Shown here: positions 35,068-45,078 of the stretch, piece by piece | How positions within the stretch are numbered: position 1 is the first letter of the stretch | Layout: each line of letters begins with the position of its first letter | Origin: Desulfosarcina widdelii | GTDB lineage: Bacteria > Desulfobacterota > Desulfobacteria > Desulfobacterales > Desulfosarcinaceae | Assembly: GCF_009688965.1 (NCBI RefSeq) | Contig: NZ_AP021875.1 | Coordinates: 4,402,001 to 4,466,000 of the forward strand | Direction: 5' to 3' | DNA length: 64,000 nucleotides | Position numbers and translations under genes: made by a program | The notes under the pieces: model-generated | Told to the model about the DNA's origin: nothing | Databases searched by the model: none | What the model saw: only the letters and a program-made list of their open reading frames with translations

Positions 35068-35631
35068 GTGAAAAAAGAACTGATCACCCTGCTGTGTAAA
35101 AAATCTTTCAAATACACCGAAGAACCGACGTTCAAACTGGTCTCGGGCCGCATGAGCCGCTTTTATGTCAACTGCAAGCCGACGACGTTGAGCGCCCGGG
35201 GCATGTTTCTTACCGGCCATTTGATGTTCGAAGCCATCCGAGATTGCGATGCTGCCGCCGTAGGCGGCCTTACCTTTGGTGCCGACCCCATCGCCATGGC
35301 CACTGCGTTTGCCTCCGAACTCAACGGCCAGCCGGTCAATGCCTTTTCCATCCGCAAAACACAAAAAGATCACGGCATTGTCAAATGGGTGGAGGGCGAT
35401 ATCCGGCCCGGCGAAAAAGTGGTTGTGATCGACGATGTGGCCACGACCGGCGGCTCGACCGTCAAAGCCATCGAGCGGGCCCGCAGCGAAGGGCTGGAGG
35501 TGGTGCGGGCGGTCATCCTGGTGGACCGCCAGGAAGGAGGACTGGACAACATCCGCGCCCACGTCGCGGACACCGTCGCCATTATCACCCGCGATGAGCT
35601 GGTGGACCGCTGGAAAAAGATGGGGAAATAA
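35068..35631 (+). CDS. pyrE: orotate phosphoribosyltransferase
   Basis: The GTG start has GGGAGG seven bases upstream. The protein has 187 residues. The PRPP-binding motif VVVIDDVATTGGSTVKAIE is near residue 118, and the flexible-loop lysines are around IRKTQKDHGI near residue 95. It converts orotate and PRPP to OMP in pyrimidine synthesis. It is monocistronic and followed by an inverted-repeat element. The leader upstream probably controls expression by premature termination. Confidence 0.92.
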   Translation: MKKELITLLCKKSFKYTEEPTFKLVSGRMSRFYVNCKPTTLSARGMFLTGHLMFEAIRDCDAAAVGGLTFGADPIAMATAFASELNGQPVNAFSIRKTQKDHGIVKWVEGDIRPGEKVVVIDDVATTGGSTVKAIERARSEGLEVVRAVILVDRQEGGLDNIRAHVADTVAIITRDELVDRWKKMGK

Positions 35632-35690
35632 AAAACGGAAACTCCCATCGATCAAACTTTGGGCGAATCCGTTATTCCAGTCGCGAACTC

Positions 35691-35855
35691 GTGTGCACTC
35701 AGAAGTGGTAGATTTTGGTTCCCCGCAGAGCGGGATCTCCGTCACGCCGAGGCCGCAACGATGTTGAAACCGCAGGCGTAGCAACACTACGTTGAGGATT
35801 TCAACAGAGTGAGAACAAAGGCCTGGGCCGAAAGATGCCGCTTCTGAATGCACAC
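35691..35855. repeat. 165-base inverted-repeat element (MITE-like)
   Basis: The outer arms are imperfect inverted repeats of about 31 bases. The left arm begins GTGTGCACTCAGAAGTGG, and the reverse complement of the right arm begins GTGTGCATTCAGAAGCGG. An inner hairpin, CGTAG-CAACA-CTACG, is flanked by TTGAAA and TTTCAA. The element lies between pyrE and queD. It carries no transposase. The open frame that reads through it on the minus strand is a shadow. Confidence 0.6.
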
Positions 35856-35861
35856 GTACCA

Positions 35862-36230
35862 TTAAGGGAAATACGTTGCACAAGCATCATCCGACTCCCA
35901 AGTCGTCACCTTGCTGACGACCACCCCGGGTTCGTCGATCATCGCCTGCAGGTTTTCGGCAATATAGACGGCCAGGTTCTCCGAGGAGGGGGGGATATTT
36001 TCCAAATCGGGCAGTTCGTTGAGGAACCGGTGGTCAAGGCGGTCCATGATCTCCTTTACATAGCTTTTGAGAATTCCGAAATCCACCAGAACCCCGGCAT
36101 CGTTGAGGCGCTCGCCTTTGACACAGACCTCTACCTTCCAGTTATGCCCGTGAAGGTTTTCGCATTTTTTGGCCACCATGGTCAGCTGGTGGGCGGCAGA
36201 AAAGTGACTGAGTATTTTTAGCTCGAACAT
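35862..36230 (-). CDS. queD: 6-carboxy-tetrahydropterin synthase QueD
   Basis: The ATG at 36230 has CAGGAAG upstream and gives 122 residues, the usual QueD size. Zinc ligands are in HFSAAHQL (residue ~9-14) and HGHNW (~28). The catalytic Cys is in KKCENLHGH. The closing motif is TTWESDDACATY. It makes carboxy-tetrahydropterin for queuosine/preQ0 synthesis. A longer frame to 36335 reads into a repeat and was rejected. No other queuosine gene is visible here. Confidence 0.87.
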   Translation of the reverse strand: MFELKILSHFSAAHQLTMVAKKCENLHGHNWKVEVCVKGERLNDAGVLVDFGILKSYVKEIMDRLDHRFLNELPDLENIPPSSENLAVYIAENLQAMIDEPGVVVSKVTTWESDDACATYFP

Positions 36231-36260
36231 GGTGGCTTCCTGGCTCCTAACTATGGACTC

Positions 36261-36397
36261 GTAAAAAGCGCCATGCTCGTCATGCCGGACTTGATAAGCC
36301 TGCCCCGGACTCGATCCGGGGCATCCAGAAAACATTGCAATGACTGGATTCCGGCTTTCGCCGGAATGACGAAGACCTTGAAATTTCTGCTTTTTAC
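36261..36397. repeat. dispersed palindromic repeat, copy A
   Basis: The ends are GTAAAAAG and CTTTTTAC. Inside are two hairpins, one around CATGCCGGACTTGAT and CCCCGGACTCGATCCGGGG, and one around GATTCCGGCTTTCGCCGGAAT. A second copy in inverted orientation is at 55033-55147. No coding capacity is seen. Confidence 0.7.
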
Positions 36398-36430
36398 TAA
36401 CCCATCAACGATTACTTGAGTTAAGCGGCC

Positions 36431-37546
36431 TTAATTCGCCGCCCTTGTGGGCCCATTTTTCAGGATGTTCTTCAGCTTGCTGGTAAACTTTCTCTCTTCC
36501 AGCGAGGCGAACTCCTTGAGCAGGGCGACCTGTTTCTTGTTCAGGTTGGTGGGTGTCTTGACATTCACCTGAACGATTTGATCGCCGCGGTGGCCGTTTC
36601 TTAAAGAGGGGATGCCCTCCCCCCGCAGCCGGAAAATGTCTCCCGGCTGGGTGCCTTTGGGAATCTCCAGCTTGGTCTCCCCCTTAAGCGTGGGAATGGT
36701 GAGGTTGTCGCCCAGGGCGGCCTGAACGAATGAAACGGGAATCTGGCAGATCACGTTGGTCTCATCACGCTTGAAAAAATCGTGTGGCTGCGCGTGAATA
36801 AACACATAAAGGTCTCCGTGCGGGCCACCGTATGCACCGGCTTCCCCCTCTCCGGTCAGCCGAAGGCGGGAACCGTTGTCCACACCGGCCGGAATCCGTA
36901 CGGACACTTTTTTGCGGGTCAGCACTTTGCCCTGGCCGCGGCAGGTCTTACAGGGATTCGAGATGATTTTTCCCTGGCCGCGGCATTGATTGCAGGTGGT
37001 GCGAACGGTGAAAAAGCCCTGGCTGCGGCCGATCTGCCCGCTGCCGCCGCACTGGGGACAGGTTTCCACGCCAGTACCGGGCTCGGCGCCGCTTCCCTCG
37101 CAAGCGCTGCAGGTTTCCGCCTTTTCCACATCGATCTCTTTTTCCGTGCCGAAGGCGGCTTCCATGAAGGTGAGTTGCATGTCATAGCGCAGGTCCGATC
37201 CCCGGTGACCACGGCTTCTGGATCGTCGCCCGCCGCCAAAACCGAAGAAATCCTCGAAAATGTCTCCAAAACTGGAAAAAATGTCTTCGAACCCGCCGAA
37301 TCCGGAAAAGCCTGAGCCTTCGAGACCCTGGTGGCCGTACTGGTCATAAATCTGGCGCTTGTTGGCGTCTCGCAGAACTTCATAGGCCTCGGCGGCTTCC
37401 TTGAACTGTTCTTCCGCTTCCCGGTCTCCCGGATTGCGGTCCGGATGAAACTTCAAGGCCAGCTTGCGATAGGCTTTTTTCAGGTCCGAATCGCTGGCGG
37501 AGCGTTCAACGCCAAGCACTTCGTAATAGTCACGTTTGGCAGCCAT
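36431..37546 (-). CDS. dnaJ: chaperone protein DnaJ
   Basis: The protein has 371 residues. The J domain (1-70) includes the HPD motif in KFHPDRNPGD. A Gly/Phe-rich linker follows. The zinc domain has four CxxCxGxG repeats: CSACEGSG, CPQCGGSG, CNQCRGQG and CKTCRGQG. The C-terminal substrate-binding domain is complete. It is a co-chaperone that stimulates DnaK ATPase. No dnaK or grpE lies in the window, so it is separated from its usual partners. Confidence 0.95.
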   Translation of the reverse strand: MAAKRDYYEVLGVERSASDSDLKKAYRKLALKFHPDRNPGDREAEEQFKEAAEAYEVLRDANKRQIYDQYGHQGLEGSGFSGFGGFEDIFSSFGDIFEDFFGFGGGRRSRSRGHRGSDLRYDMQLTFMEAAFGTEKEIDVEKAETCSACEGSGAEPGTGVETCPQCGGSGQIGRSQGFFTVRTTCNQCRGQGKIISNPCKTCRGQGKVLTRKKVSVRIPAGVDNGSRLRLTGEGEAGAYGGPHGDLYVFIHAQPHDFFKRDETNVICQIPVSFVQAALGDNLTIPTLKGETKLEIPKGTQPGDIFRLRGEGIPSLRNGHRGDQIVQVNVKTPTNLNKKQVALLKEFASLEERKFTSKLKNILKNGPTRAAN

Positions 37547-37653
37547 GGGTTATCTCGAAACCATTATCCCTTCATATTGTACGGAAAGGTGTGATGTGTT
37601 AGCTTTCGTGCTTTAAACGATGCTCAAATTTAATGCAAGTTGGAAGGATGTCA

Positions 37654-38361
37654 ATGGAAAACCGGGAGCTTCCCTTCGTGCAGGAAATGTTCGACGCCAT
37701 CGCTCCGCGTTACGACCTGCTGAACCGGCTGCTCAGCCTGCGGCAGGATGTGGGCTGGCGAAAAAAGATGGTGGCGGCCATGACGGTTCCGGAAGACGGC
37801 CGTGTATTGGATGTTGCCTGCGGCACCGGGGATGTGATGGTGGAGATTCGCCGGCAGAAGGGACCGCAGGTAAAGGTGACCGGGATCGACTTTTCGCCGG
37901 GTATGCTGGGCCTGGCTCGCAAAAAGATCGACCAACAGGGCCTTGCAGGTACTTTTCTGCTGGCGGGCAACGCCCTGGCCATGCCCTTCCATAAAGCGAC
38001 CTTTAACGCCTTGACCATTGCCTTCGGCATCCGCAACATCCAAGACAAGACCGGCGCCTTAAAGGTATTTTACGACGTTCTGGTACCCGGCGGGAAGGTG
38101 CTGGTGCTGGAGTTGGCCACGCCGGGCAGTCCCCGGATGCGGGATGCCTACCTGGCCTATTTTCAGAAGGTGCTGCCGCTGGTGGGAAAACTATTTTCCC
38201 GGCACCGATTCGCATATTCCTACCTGCCGGAATCGGTTTCCCGTTTCCCGACCCCCGATGCATTCATCACAATTATGAAATCTGCCGGCTTTTCAAAGGT
38301 TTCCTGTCGTCGCCTGACGCTGGGAATCGCCAACCTGTTTGTCGGTGTAAAGTCCACTTGA
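37654..38361 (+). CDS. menG: demethylmenaquinone methyltransferase (MenG/UbiE)
   Basis: The ATG at 37654 has GGAAGG six bases upstream and gives 235 residues. The UbiE hallmarks are FDAIAPRYDLLNRLLS near the start, the SAM motif VLDVACGTGDVM, and IAFGIRNIQDKTGALKVFYDVL. It methylates the ring of demethylmenaquinone in the last step of menaquinone synthesis; menaquinone is the usual quinone of sulfate reducers. It converges with an SDR gene. Confidence 0.88.
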   Translation: MENRELPFVQEMFDAIAPRYDLLNRLLSLRQDVGWRKKMVAAMTVPEDGRVLDVACGTGDVMVEIRRQKGPQVKVTGIDFSPGMLGLARKKIDQQGLAGTFLLAGNALAMPFHKATFNALTIAFGIRNIQDKTGALKVFYDVLVPGGKVLVLELATPGSPRMRDAYLAYFQKVLPLVGKLFSRHRFAYSYLPESVSRFPTPDAFITIMKSAGFSKVSCRRLTLGIANLFVGVKST

Positions 38362-38381
38362 CGGGTTGGTCAAGCCTTTTT
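38357..38381 (+). terminator. intrinsic terminator overlapping the menG stop
   Basis: CTTGAC and GTCAAG form a six-base-pair stem around GGGTTG, followed by CCTTTTT. The hairpin includes the menG stop codon and reaches the end of the convergent SDR gene. Confidence 0.5.
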
Positions 38382-39170
38382 GGGTTGAAGATCTTCTTGC
38401 GTTGGCTGCCGACCAATAATGGGCCATAATTTGGTTAGCCACCATGTGGCTTTGGCAAAAAAACCCGGATACACATGCAGCTTTTTTCTTTCGATACCCC
38501 TGATGGCGGCTCCGATGATTTTTTCCGGAGAATCGATCATCAGCGAGGGCACTCGTTTTGCCCGTTTTTGACCATAGGATGGCGAATTTAAAATATTGGT
38601 GTCCGCCCAGAACGGATAGATGTTCGTTACCGAGACCCCCCTTTTGGACAACTCTCCGGATAGGGCCATGCCGAACCCTCTCAATGCGAATTTGGACGTC
38701 GAATACGCGGTTTCAAAAGAGGTGGGTGCAAAACCGGCTACGGAAGACATGAACACCAGATGGCCGGAACCCCGACTGAGCATATCGGGAAGGAAAAGCG
38801 ATGTGAGATGCATGGGCGCCACCGTGTTGACCTGCATCAGTTGGTAAAGACGCTCGACGGGCGCATCGTGATAATATCCGTACGTCAATATCCCTGCATT
38901 ATGAATGACGATATCGATATCGCCCACTTCTTGGACGACCGTTGAATAAAGCGACTGACACCCTGCGGGAGAGGCCAGATTCGCGCCGATGCATGCGATC
39001 GTTCTCCCCTCGGCACCGGATATCGACGACGCTTTGTCGGCCAGCATCTCTTTGTCGATATCCGATAAAATCAAATGGGCGCCTTTGTGCAGAAGCTGCC
39101 GAATATATTCGATACCAAAACCTCCCGCAGCACCGGTCAGCAAGATTTTTTTATTCGATAAATATGACAT
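38370..39170 (-). CDS. short-chain dehydrogenase/reductase
   Basis: The protein has 266 residues. The cofactor motif is GAAGGFGIEYI near residue 13. The catalytic triad is Ser in MSSVAGF, Tyr and Lys in YSTSK near residue 155. The C-terminus extends with a membrane-like stretch around FFAKATWWLTKLWP. It is the last gene of a tetR / acetoacetate-decarboxylase-like / SDR operon, one base from the gene before. A keto-substrate reduced after decarboxylation is plausible, but the substrate is unknown. Confidence 0.8.
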   Translation of the reverse strand: MSYLSNKKILLTGAAGGFGIEYIRQLLHKGAHLILSDIDKEMLADKASSISGAEGRTIACIGANLASPAGCQSLYSTVVQEVGDIDIVIHNAGILTYGYYHDAPVERLYQLMQVNTVAPMHLTSLFLPDMLSRGSGHLVFMSSVAGFAPTSFETAYSTSKFALRGFGMALSGELSKRGVSVTNIYPFWADTNILNSPSYGQKRAKRVPSLMIDSPEKIIGAAIRGIERKKLHVYPGFFAKATWWLTKLWPIIGRQPTQEDLQPKKA

Positions 39171-40040
39171 CTATTTGTTCTCACCAAGCAAGTCGTATTG
39201 ATGTATATAAAACCCCTCTTCCTGTTCGTACCGATACGGCAGTGGCGGCGATTTCCACTCGGCCACCGGCTTTCCGGGGTTCAACCGGGTTTGAAGATAA
39301 TCGGAACTCATAATGGCAAAGGGCTTTGCCGCTTCCAACCCAAGATCCCTGATGTTCTTTGCCATGCGATGCTCACTGGGACCGGTTTTGACTTCGACGC
39401 CTTTGCACAGGCAGTTTTTCATTTTTCCGTTTACTTCCGTTACCACTCGGAAAACCGTGTCTTCATAGTTGTTGAAGGAGACAAGATCGAAGGCGCTAGC
39501 GGAAAAGCCCGCGCCCATTTCGCCTTTCACCCGCACAATCGCCTCGTTCGTATCCGGATCATCGACGCCGAATTCAAAATGATTTCCCGCCAGGGAATAC
39601 GGAATTGTCGTTAAAAATTTCGGGAAGCCCCAGATTTCCCGCCCCGCCGCTCTTGCCGCCGGGATCGTGACCGGCATTTCCAGCACATAGGCGCCCAGAT
39701 TTCCCCACCAATCCCCCTTTTTGACAAACAGGATGGTGGAAAGCGGGCAAGACGGCGCACCGAGGGATTCCGGATAGACCATGATTGAAATGACCACTTC
39801 GTCATACCCGCCGATGGTCACTTGCTGGTAATTAAAAAAGATGAGCGAGACCATGGTCTTGTTTTTGGAAAAGCGGCAGGGTTTCAGGCCGGTGCCTTCC
39901 AGCTTTGGCAGCACACGGTCATAATCGATGAAATAGTTGACGATCCGGGCGGCCATTTTAAAGAAAAACATGGGCACCTGGGTCCTCGTATGGGAGGTCG
40001 TGTAATAGGTCCGGGGAACATCAAAAAAATTCTTCTTCAT
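39171..40040 (-). CDS. acetoacetate decarboxylase family protein
   Basis: The protein has 289 residues. The family motif EIWGFPKFLTTI carries the candidate Schiff-base lysine near residue 138, preceded by VTIPAARAAGR. ADC-like proteins decarboxylate beta-keto acids, though many members act on other substrates. The start overlaps the tetR stop by four bases, so the operon is tightly coupled. It is about 40 residues longer than clostridial Adc, at the N-terminus. The exact reaction is unknown. Confidence 0.75.
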   Translation of the reverse strand: MKKNFFDVPRTYYTTSHTRTQVPMFFFKMAARIVNYFIDYDRVLPKLEGTGLKPCRFSKNKTMVSLIFFNYQQVTIGGYDEVVISIMVYPESLGAPSCPLSTILFVKKGDWWGNLGAYVLEMPVTIPAARAAGREIWGFPKFLTTIPYSLAGNHFEFGVDDPDTNEAIVRVKGEMGAGFSASAFDLVSFNNYEDTVFRVVTEVNGKMKNCLCKGVEVKTGPSEHRMAKNIRDLGLEAAKPFAIMSSDYLQTRLNPGKPVAEWKSPPLPYRYEQEEGFYIHQYDLLGENK

Positions 40041-40711
40041 TTCTTCTCTCCTTGGTCTTTGAGCCGCAGCACGTCTTCCCTGAATTTTTCCGTTATCGAA
40101 TCGATGTGTTGTTCTTTAAACGCGATGGGGTCCTTATGCAGGTAATACAGCGTCATGTTGTTGCATCCGGCGATAAATCCATGGATGTGGCTCCAATAAT
40201 GAATCATCAGAAACACCGTCTCGTCATCGGTAATCGATTTATTCGATGCTTCAGCATAAGCTTTGATTGTAATGGAAAAAATTTCCGGGATTTTTAGCGC
40301 GCCTTCAAGTTGCCGGCGCGCTACCGGTTCCAAGGATGTGCCCACGTAGTCGTTGAATTTCGGAACATGCCAGGCGTACATGAGGTTATAGAAATTGGCA
40401 TCGTTCAATCCGAAGTCGGTATATGCCGAGATCATGGCGCGCAGTTTTTCCGCCGGCGTCGCCTGGCTCCGGTCGGCTTCTTCCAGTCGCGCATAAAGCT
40501 CCCGAAATCCACGGATTAAAATATTGAGAAACAAATCGTCCTTGTTTTTGTAATAATTATAAATTGTTGTCGCTGTAATGCCCAGCCTTGCGGCGAGTTT
40601 GCGCATGGTGAAGTTGTTATAGCCAACTTCGGCAATTAAAAGCACCGTCTGTTCAAGAATCTCGGTTTTTGTCTGTTCTATTTCTTCCAATGTTCGTTGT
40701 GGTTTCGGCAT
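40037..40711 (-). CDS. TetR-family transcriptional repressor
   Basis: The protein has 224 residues. The N-terminal helix-turn-helix is VGYNNFTMRKLAARLGITAT followed by TIYNYYKNKDDLF (~28-60), a typical TetR DNA-binding domain. The C-terminal ligand domain is unrelated to named members. It probably represses its own operon. A palindrome lies 35 bases before its start (40746-40768). The effector is probably a substrate of the ADC-like or SDR enzyme; this is inference. Confidence 0.85.
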   Translation of the reverse strand: MPKPQRTLEEIEQTKTEILEQTVLLIAEVGYNNFTMRKLAARLGITATTIYNYYKNKDDLFLNILIRGFRELYARLEEADRSQATPAEKLRAMISAYTDFGLNDANFYNLMYAWHVPKFNDYVGTSLEPVARRQLEGALKIPEIFSITIKAYAEASNKSITDDETVFLMIHYWSHIHGFIAGCNNMTLYYLHKDPIAFKEQHIDSITEKFREDVLRLKDQGEKK

Positions 40712-40745
40712 GATAAACTGAATTTCTCCCCTTCAGTTTTTAAAT

Positions 40746-40768
40746 AACAGCGTTATAATAACGTTGTT
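40746..40768. promoter_or_regulatory. TetR operator palindrome
   Basis: Two 11-base half-sites, AACAGCGTTAT and ATAACGTTGTT, are arranged as an inverted repeat about one central base. They differ at one position. The site lies 35 bases before the tetR start, in an AT-rich promoter-like stretch. Confidence 0.7.
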
Positions 40769-40919
40769 AATTAAACGTCAACAAAAATCGATACAGTAAG
40801 CTGCCCCATGAAAGGGCACTACGGGGAAGGCCTTCGGCTGGCTCGGTTGGATCTATTGGTTTTTGTGCAGATGGGGAAGAAATCAGCTTAACAACCTGGA
40901 CTTTCCGGTTGCCTGCCGA

Positions 40920-42071
40920 TCAATCTGACGGAATGAAGCGGTGCAACAGCGGACCGTTCCTTTTCGGTTTGCCCACCAATTGCGGTAGATAGCGCTCAAA
41001 AAGATAAACAGCAGGAATACACAGCACAAGGCTGCCGGTGGTGACGATGACCCCGGAGGCAATAACTGTGAGGGCCGAACCGGAAAAATGGTTCAGCAAC
41101 CACTTGGCCACACCGGGGTTGATGTAGTGGTAGAAAACGCCGTTGAGGCACATGAGGATCAGGCAGTTTTGCCCCATCCACTCCAGGATTTTCGAAACAG
41201 GGGTCAGGCTTGCCAGGCAAAGGATCAGGGCGCATCCGGCCAGGGCGGTCAGCGGGAAAAGAAGAATATGGCCGTGCGAGGCGAACAGGATGACCACCGC
41301 GTCGTAGACATGAAAGGCAAAGGGGCCATTGTTCAGCCGGTAGGTATAAAAAACGACTAAAAAAGCGGCTGCGGCAGCGGACGCCACTATTCTGGTCGAG
41401 ACCTGCCCTGCCAAAACGCGTTTGCGCCCCAGATAGCGCCCGATCAAATAAAACCCGTACAGCGTGATCGCCTCATGGATAAAAAGATAGTTCCATCCCA
41501 CGACCCGCCCTTTCAACGGATTGAAGATATCCAGTTTCAGGTTCAACAGGTAACCCGCCAGGTAAAAGAGAAGGGCCGCCCCCAAAATTCTGCCGTTGGA
41601 TTGTTTCAAAAACCGAAAACTGGCGGTATCGACCAGTTCCAGCCCCACGATAAGCAAAAGGAACCAGGAGGGCACACAAAATGAGGGGATACCGAAAACG
41701 GTGTTTTGAAGGCCCTTGAGGTAGCCGGCCACACTGGGTAGCTCCAGACCGTAAAATTTTCCGCTGATAAAAAGCGGTGGAATCATCATCAGCGCAGTAA
41801 AAAAAATAAACGGCAGCAGGCGGGAAAAAAATCGATTTTTTACAAAGTCGCCAAAACTTATTTCAACCACACGCTCCTTGGCGACATAGCCGGCCAGGAC
41901 AACAAACAGGACCATGTGAAACGAGTAGACAAATTTGTACTGGCTGGCTGCCGCGGGATTTTTCAGCAGCATCAGTTCTTCGATGAAGTGGCCGTAAAAG
42001 ACCAGCGCCATGCCATACAGCCTGGCCACGTCGATGAATTCGATTCTCGATCCGGCGGCGGACGTGTTCAT
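40920..42071 (-). CDS. acyltransferase family 3 membrane protein
   Basis: The ATG at 42071 gives 383 residues; the open frame runs upstream into glpK and was trimmed. About ten hydrophobic segments span the protein. The N-terminal RIEFIDVARLYGMALVFYGHFIEE contains the conserved Arg and His of acyltransferase 3. These enzymes acylate sugars or lipids at the membrane. It is downstream of glpK by 43 bases and may be read through from the glycerol operon. It has no obvious Shine-Dalgarno site. Confidence 0.78.
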   Translation of the reverse strand: MNTSAAGSRIEFIDVARLYGMALVFYGHFIEELMLLKNPAAASQYKFVYSFHMVLFVVLAGYVAKERVVEISFGDFVKNRFFSRLLPFIFFTALMMIPPLFISGKFYGLELPSVAGYLKGLQNTVFGIPSFCVPSWFLLLIVGLELVDTASFRFLKQSNGRILGAALLFYLAGYLLNLKLDIFNPLKGRVVGWNYLFIHEAITLYGFYLIGRYLGRKRVLAGQVSTRIVASAAAAAFLVVFYTYRLNNGPFAFHVYDAVVILFASHGHILLFPLTALAGCALILCLASLTPVSKILEWMGQNCLILMCLNGVFYHYINPGVAKWLLNHFSGSALTVIASGVIVTTGSLVLCIPAVYLFERYLPQLVGKPKRNGPLLHRFIPSD

Positions 42072-42114
42072 AAGGAGCCGTGTCTCACGGGTTTCGCCAC
42101 GGATGCTCACCCGA

Positions 42115-43629
<1,515 letters not shown>

Positions 43630-43729
43630 GGCAGATTCCTTTCATTGCGAAGTCTTCGGGACTGAAAGTTTATGAATTTATCATGGTTGGAGCGAAGGTA
43701 AAAGCGCCGATGGCCATGGCCGTTTGTTT

Positions 43730-45043
43730 CTATCCGTTTTTCCGCTCGGCCTGGCCTCCGGTCAGTGCCTCGATCGCGCCATACGCCGTGGCCACCGCCA
43801 GCCCGGTGCCGCTTTTGGTGCGAATCCAGTCCTGGTGGGCCAGAATCGAGCCGGCGGCATACAGATTGTCGAAAACCGGACGGCCGGCTTCGTTCAGCGG
43901 TCGGAAAGAGCGGTCCACCTCCAGGCCGGCCAGGTTGATGGCGTGCCCTTGGGGATCCAGAAAGGTTTTTCGATGCCAGCAGCTGCGGTTTTCCGGCTGG
44001 CTGACCGGAAGATCGAAAAGTGACTCCCGGATGCCTTCCCGCCGGGCCTCCAGCCCCTTGCCCAAAAACCTTCCGGTGGCCAGCAGCAAGTTGTTGGCAA
44101 CAAGGGTCTTTTCCGGTTCGCTGCGCCCGATTTCCAAAACGAATCGGCTGCTTTCCTGTCGCACCGCGGTGTGCACCCGATGGTGATAGAAGGTTTTCAC
44201 CCCCTGTTGGGGCATGTAGGCGTCAAAAGCCTCCTTCAGGCGGGTGCCGGAAATAGCCGGGGGCATGGTGGGGATTTCGAATACGGGCACACCCAGCAGC
44301 CGTTCGAGCTCCTTGTGGATGGTGTCGGTGTCGTAAATGCCGAGAATGGCCGGCAGCCCAACGGCTTGAGCGGTTTTCAGGTGGGGCCTGATGACGTCGG
44401 CCAGCTCTTTGCGTGGCCCTTCGGCGGCCAGGTTCCGGGCAATGTGTTCGGCGTATTTGGGCCCCAGCCGTTCTTCCCAGGGCACCGCGATGGTTGCGCC
44501 CCGAAGTTGCGGCCACGAGGGCTTCAACGAGCCCACGATCTGGGCGGCACTGAACCCGCGCAGCCCCTGAATGTCGACAATCAGGCAGGGCGTTTTTTCT
44601 TCCAGGGCCGCAGCGCCGGCCCACATGGTGGCGGGCACGCGAAAGGTCCGTTTGACAGTACCCACCGGTGTGATCAAACGGGCGTTGCGATCCGCGTAAC
44701 CCTTGTAGGTAAGACCGGCCGTTTTCAAAAATCCGGTGAGGGTTTCCAATCCCTCGCGGATCTGCTCCGGGGCGACTTTGCATAACGGGTGGTCGGGATG
44801 GGTTTGCCGCAGGCCCTGCAATCCCTGCCAGGGGTTGTCGATGAATTCACCGCTGCTGCCGTGGATTACACCGTACAGATCGAACAGCCCGCTGGCATAA
44901 AGCGTTTCGCCGGTGAGCCCTGCCTGGGCCACGGACAGGCCTTTGCGGGCCGCGAACAGGGCCGCCGCCATACCGGCCATACCGGCACCGACGACCATCA
45001 GATCATATGTATGGGTGTTGTTTAATTGCATCATAAAAAACAT
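43730..45043 (-). CDS. glpB: anaerobic glycerol-3-phosphate dehydrogenase subunit B
   Basis: The protein has 437 residues. The N-terminal dinucleotide motif YDLMVVGAGMAGMAAALFAARKG suggests flavin binding. GlpB-like features include LYASGLFDLYGVIHG near residue 48 and NLYAAGSILAHQDWIRTKSG near the C-terminus. GlpB partners with GlpA in the anaerobic dehydrogenase, which passes electrons on to the quinone pool through GlpC in E. coli. No glpC is found here. The start could be any of three nearby in-frame ATGs. Confidence 0.85.
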   Translation of the reverse strand: MFFMMQLNNTHTYDLMVVGAGMAGMAAALFAARKGLSVAQAGLTGETLYASGLFDLYGVIHGSSGEFIDNPWQGLQGLRQTHPDHPLCKVAPEQIREGLETLTGFLKTAGLTYKGYADRNARLITPVGTVKRTFRVPATMWAGAAALEEKTPCLIVDIQGLRGFSAAQIVGSLKPSWPQLRGATIAVPWEERLGPKYAEHIARNLAAEGPRKELADVIRPHLKTAQAVGLPAILGIYDTDTIHKELERLLGVPVFEIPTMPPAISGTRLKEAFDAYMPQQGVKTFYHHRVHTAVRQESSRFVLEIGRSEPEKTLVANNLLLATGRFLGKGLEARREGIRESLFDLPVSQPENRSCWHRKTFLDPQGHAINLAGLEVDRSFRPLNEAGRPVFDNLYAAGSILAHQDWIRTKSGTGLAVATAYGAIEALTGGQAERKNG

Positions 45044-45078
45044 TGTTTGAGATGCGGGCTCAACGGATTTAAGAAGCG

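Noticed and set aside
35026..35883. Large minus-strand open frame across pyrE
   Set aside because: It is antisense to a clear PRPP-motif enzyme and passes through an inverted-repeat element.
36261..36397. CRISPR array
   Set aside because: There are no regularly spaced direct repeats; the symmetry is that of hairpins in a dispersed element.
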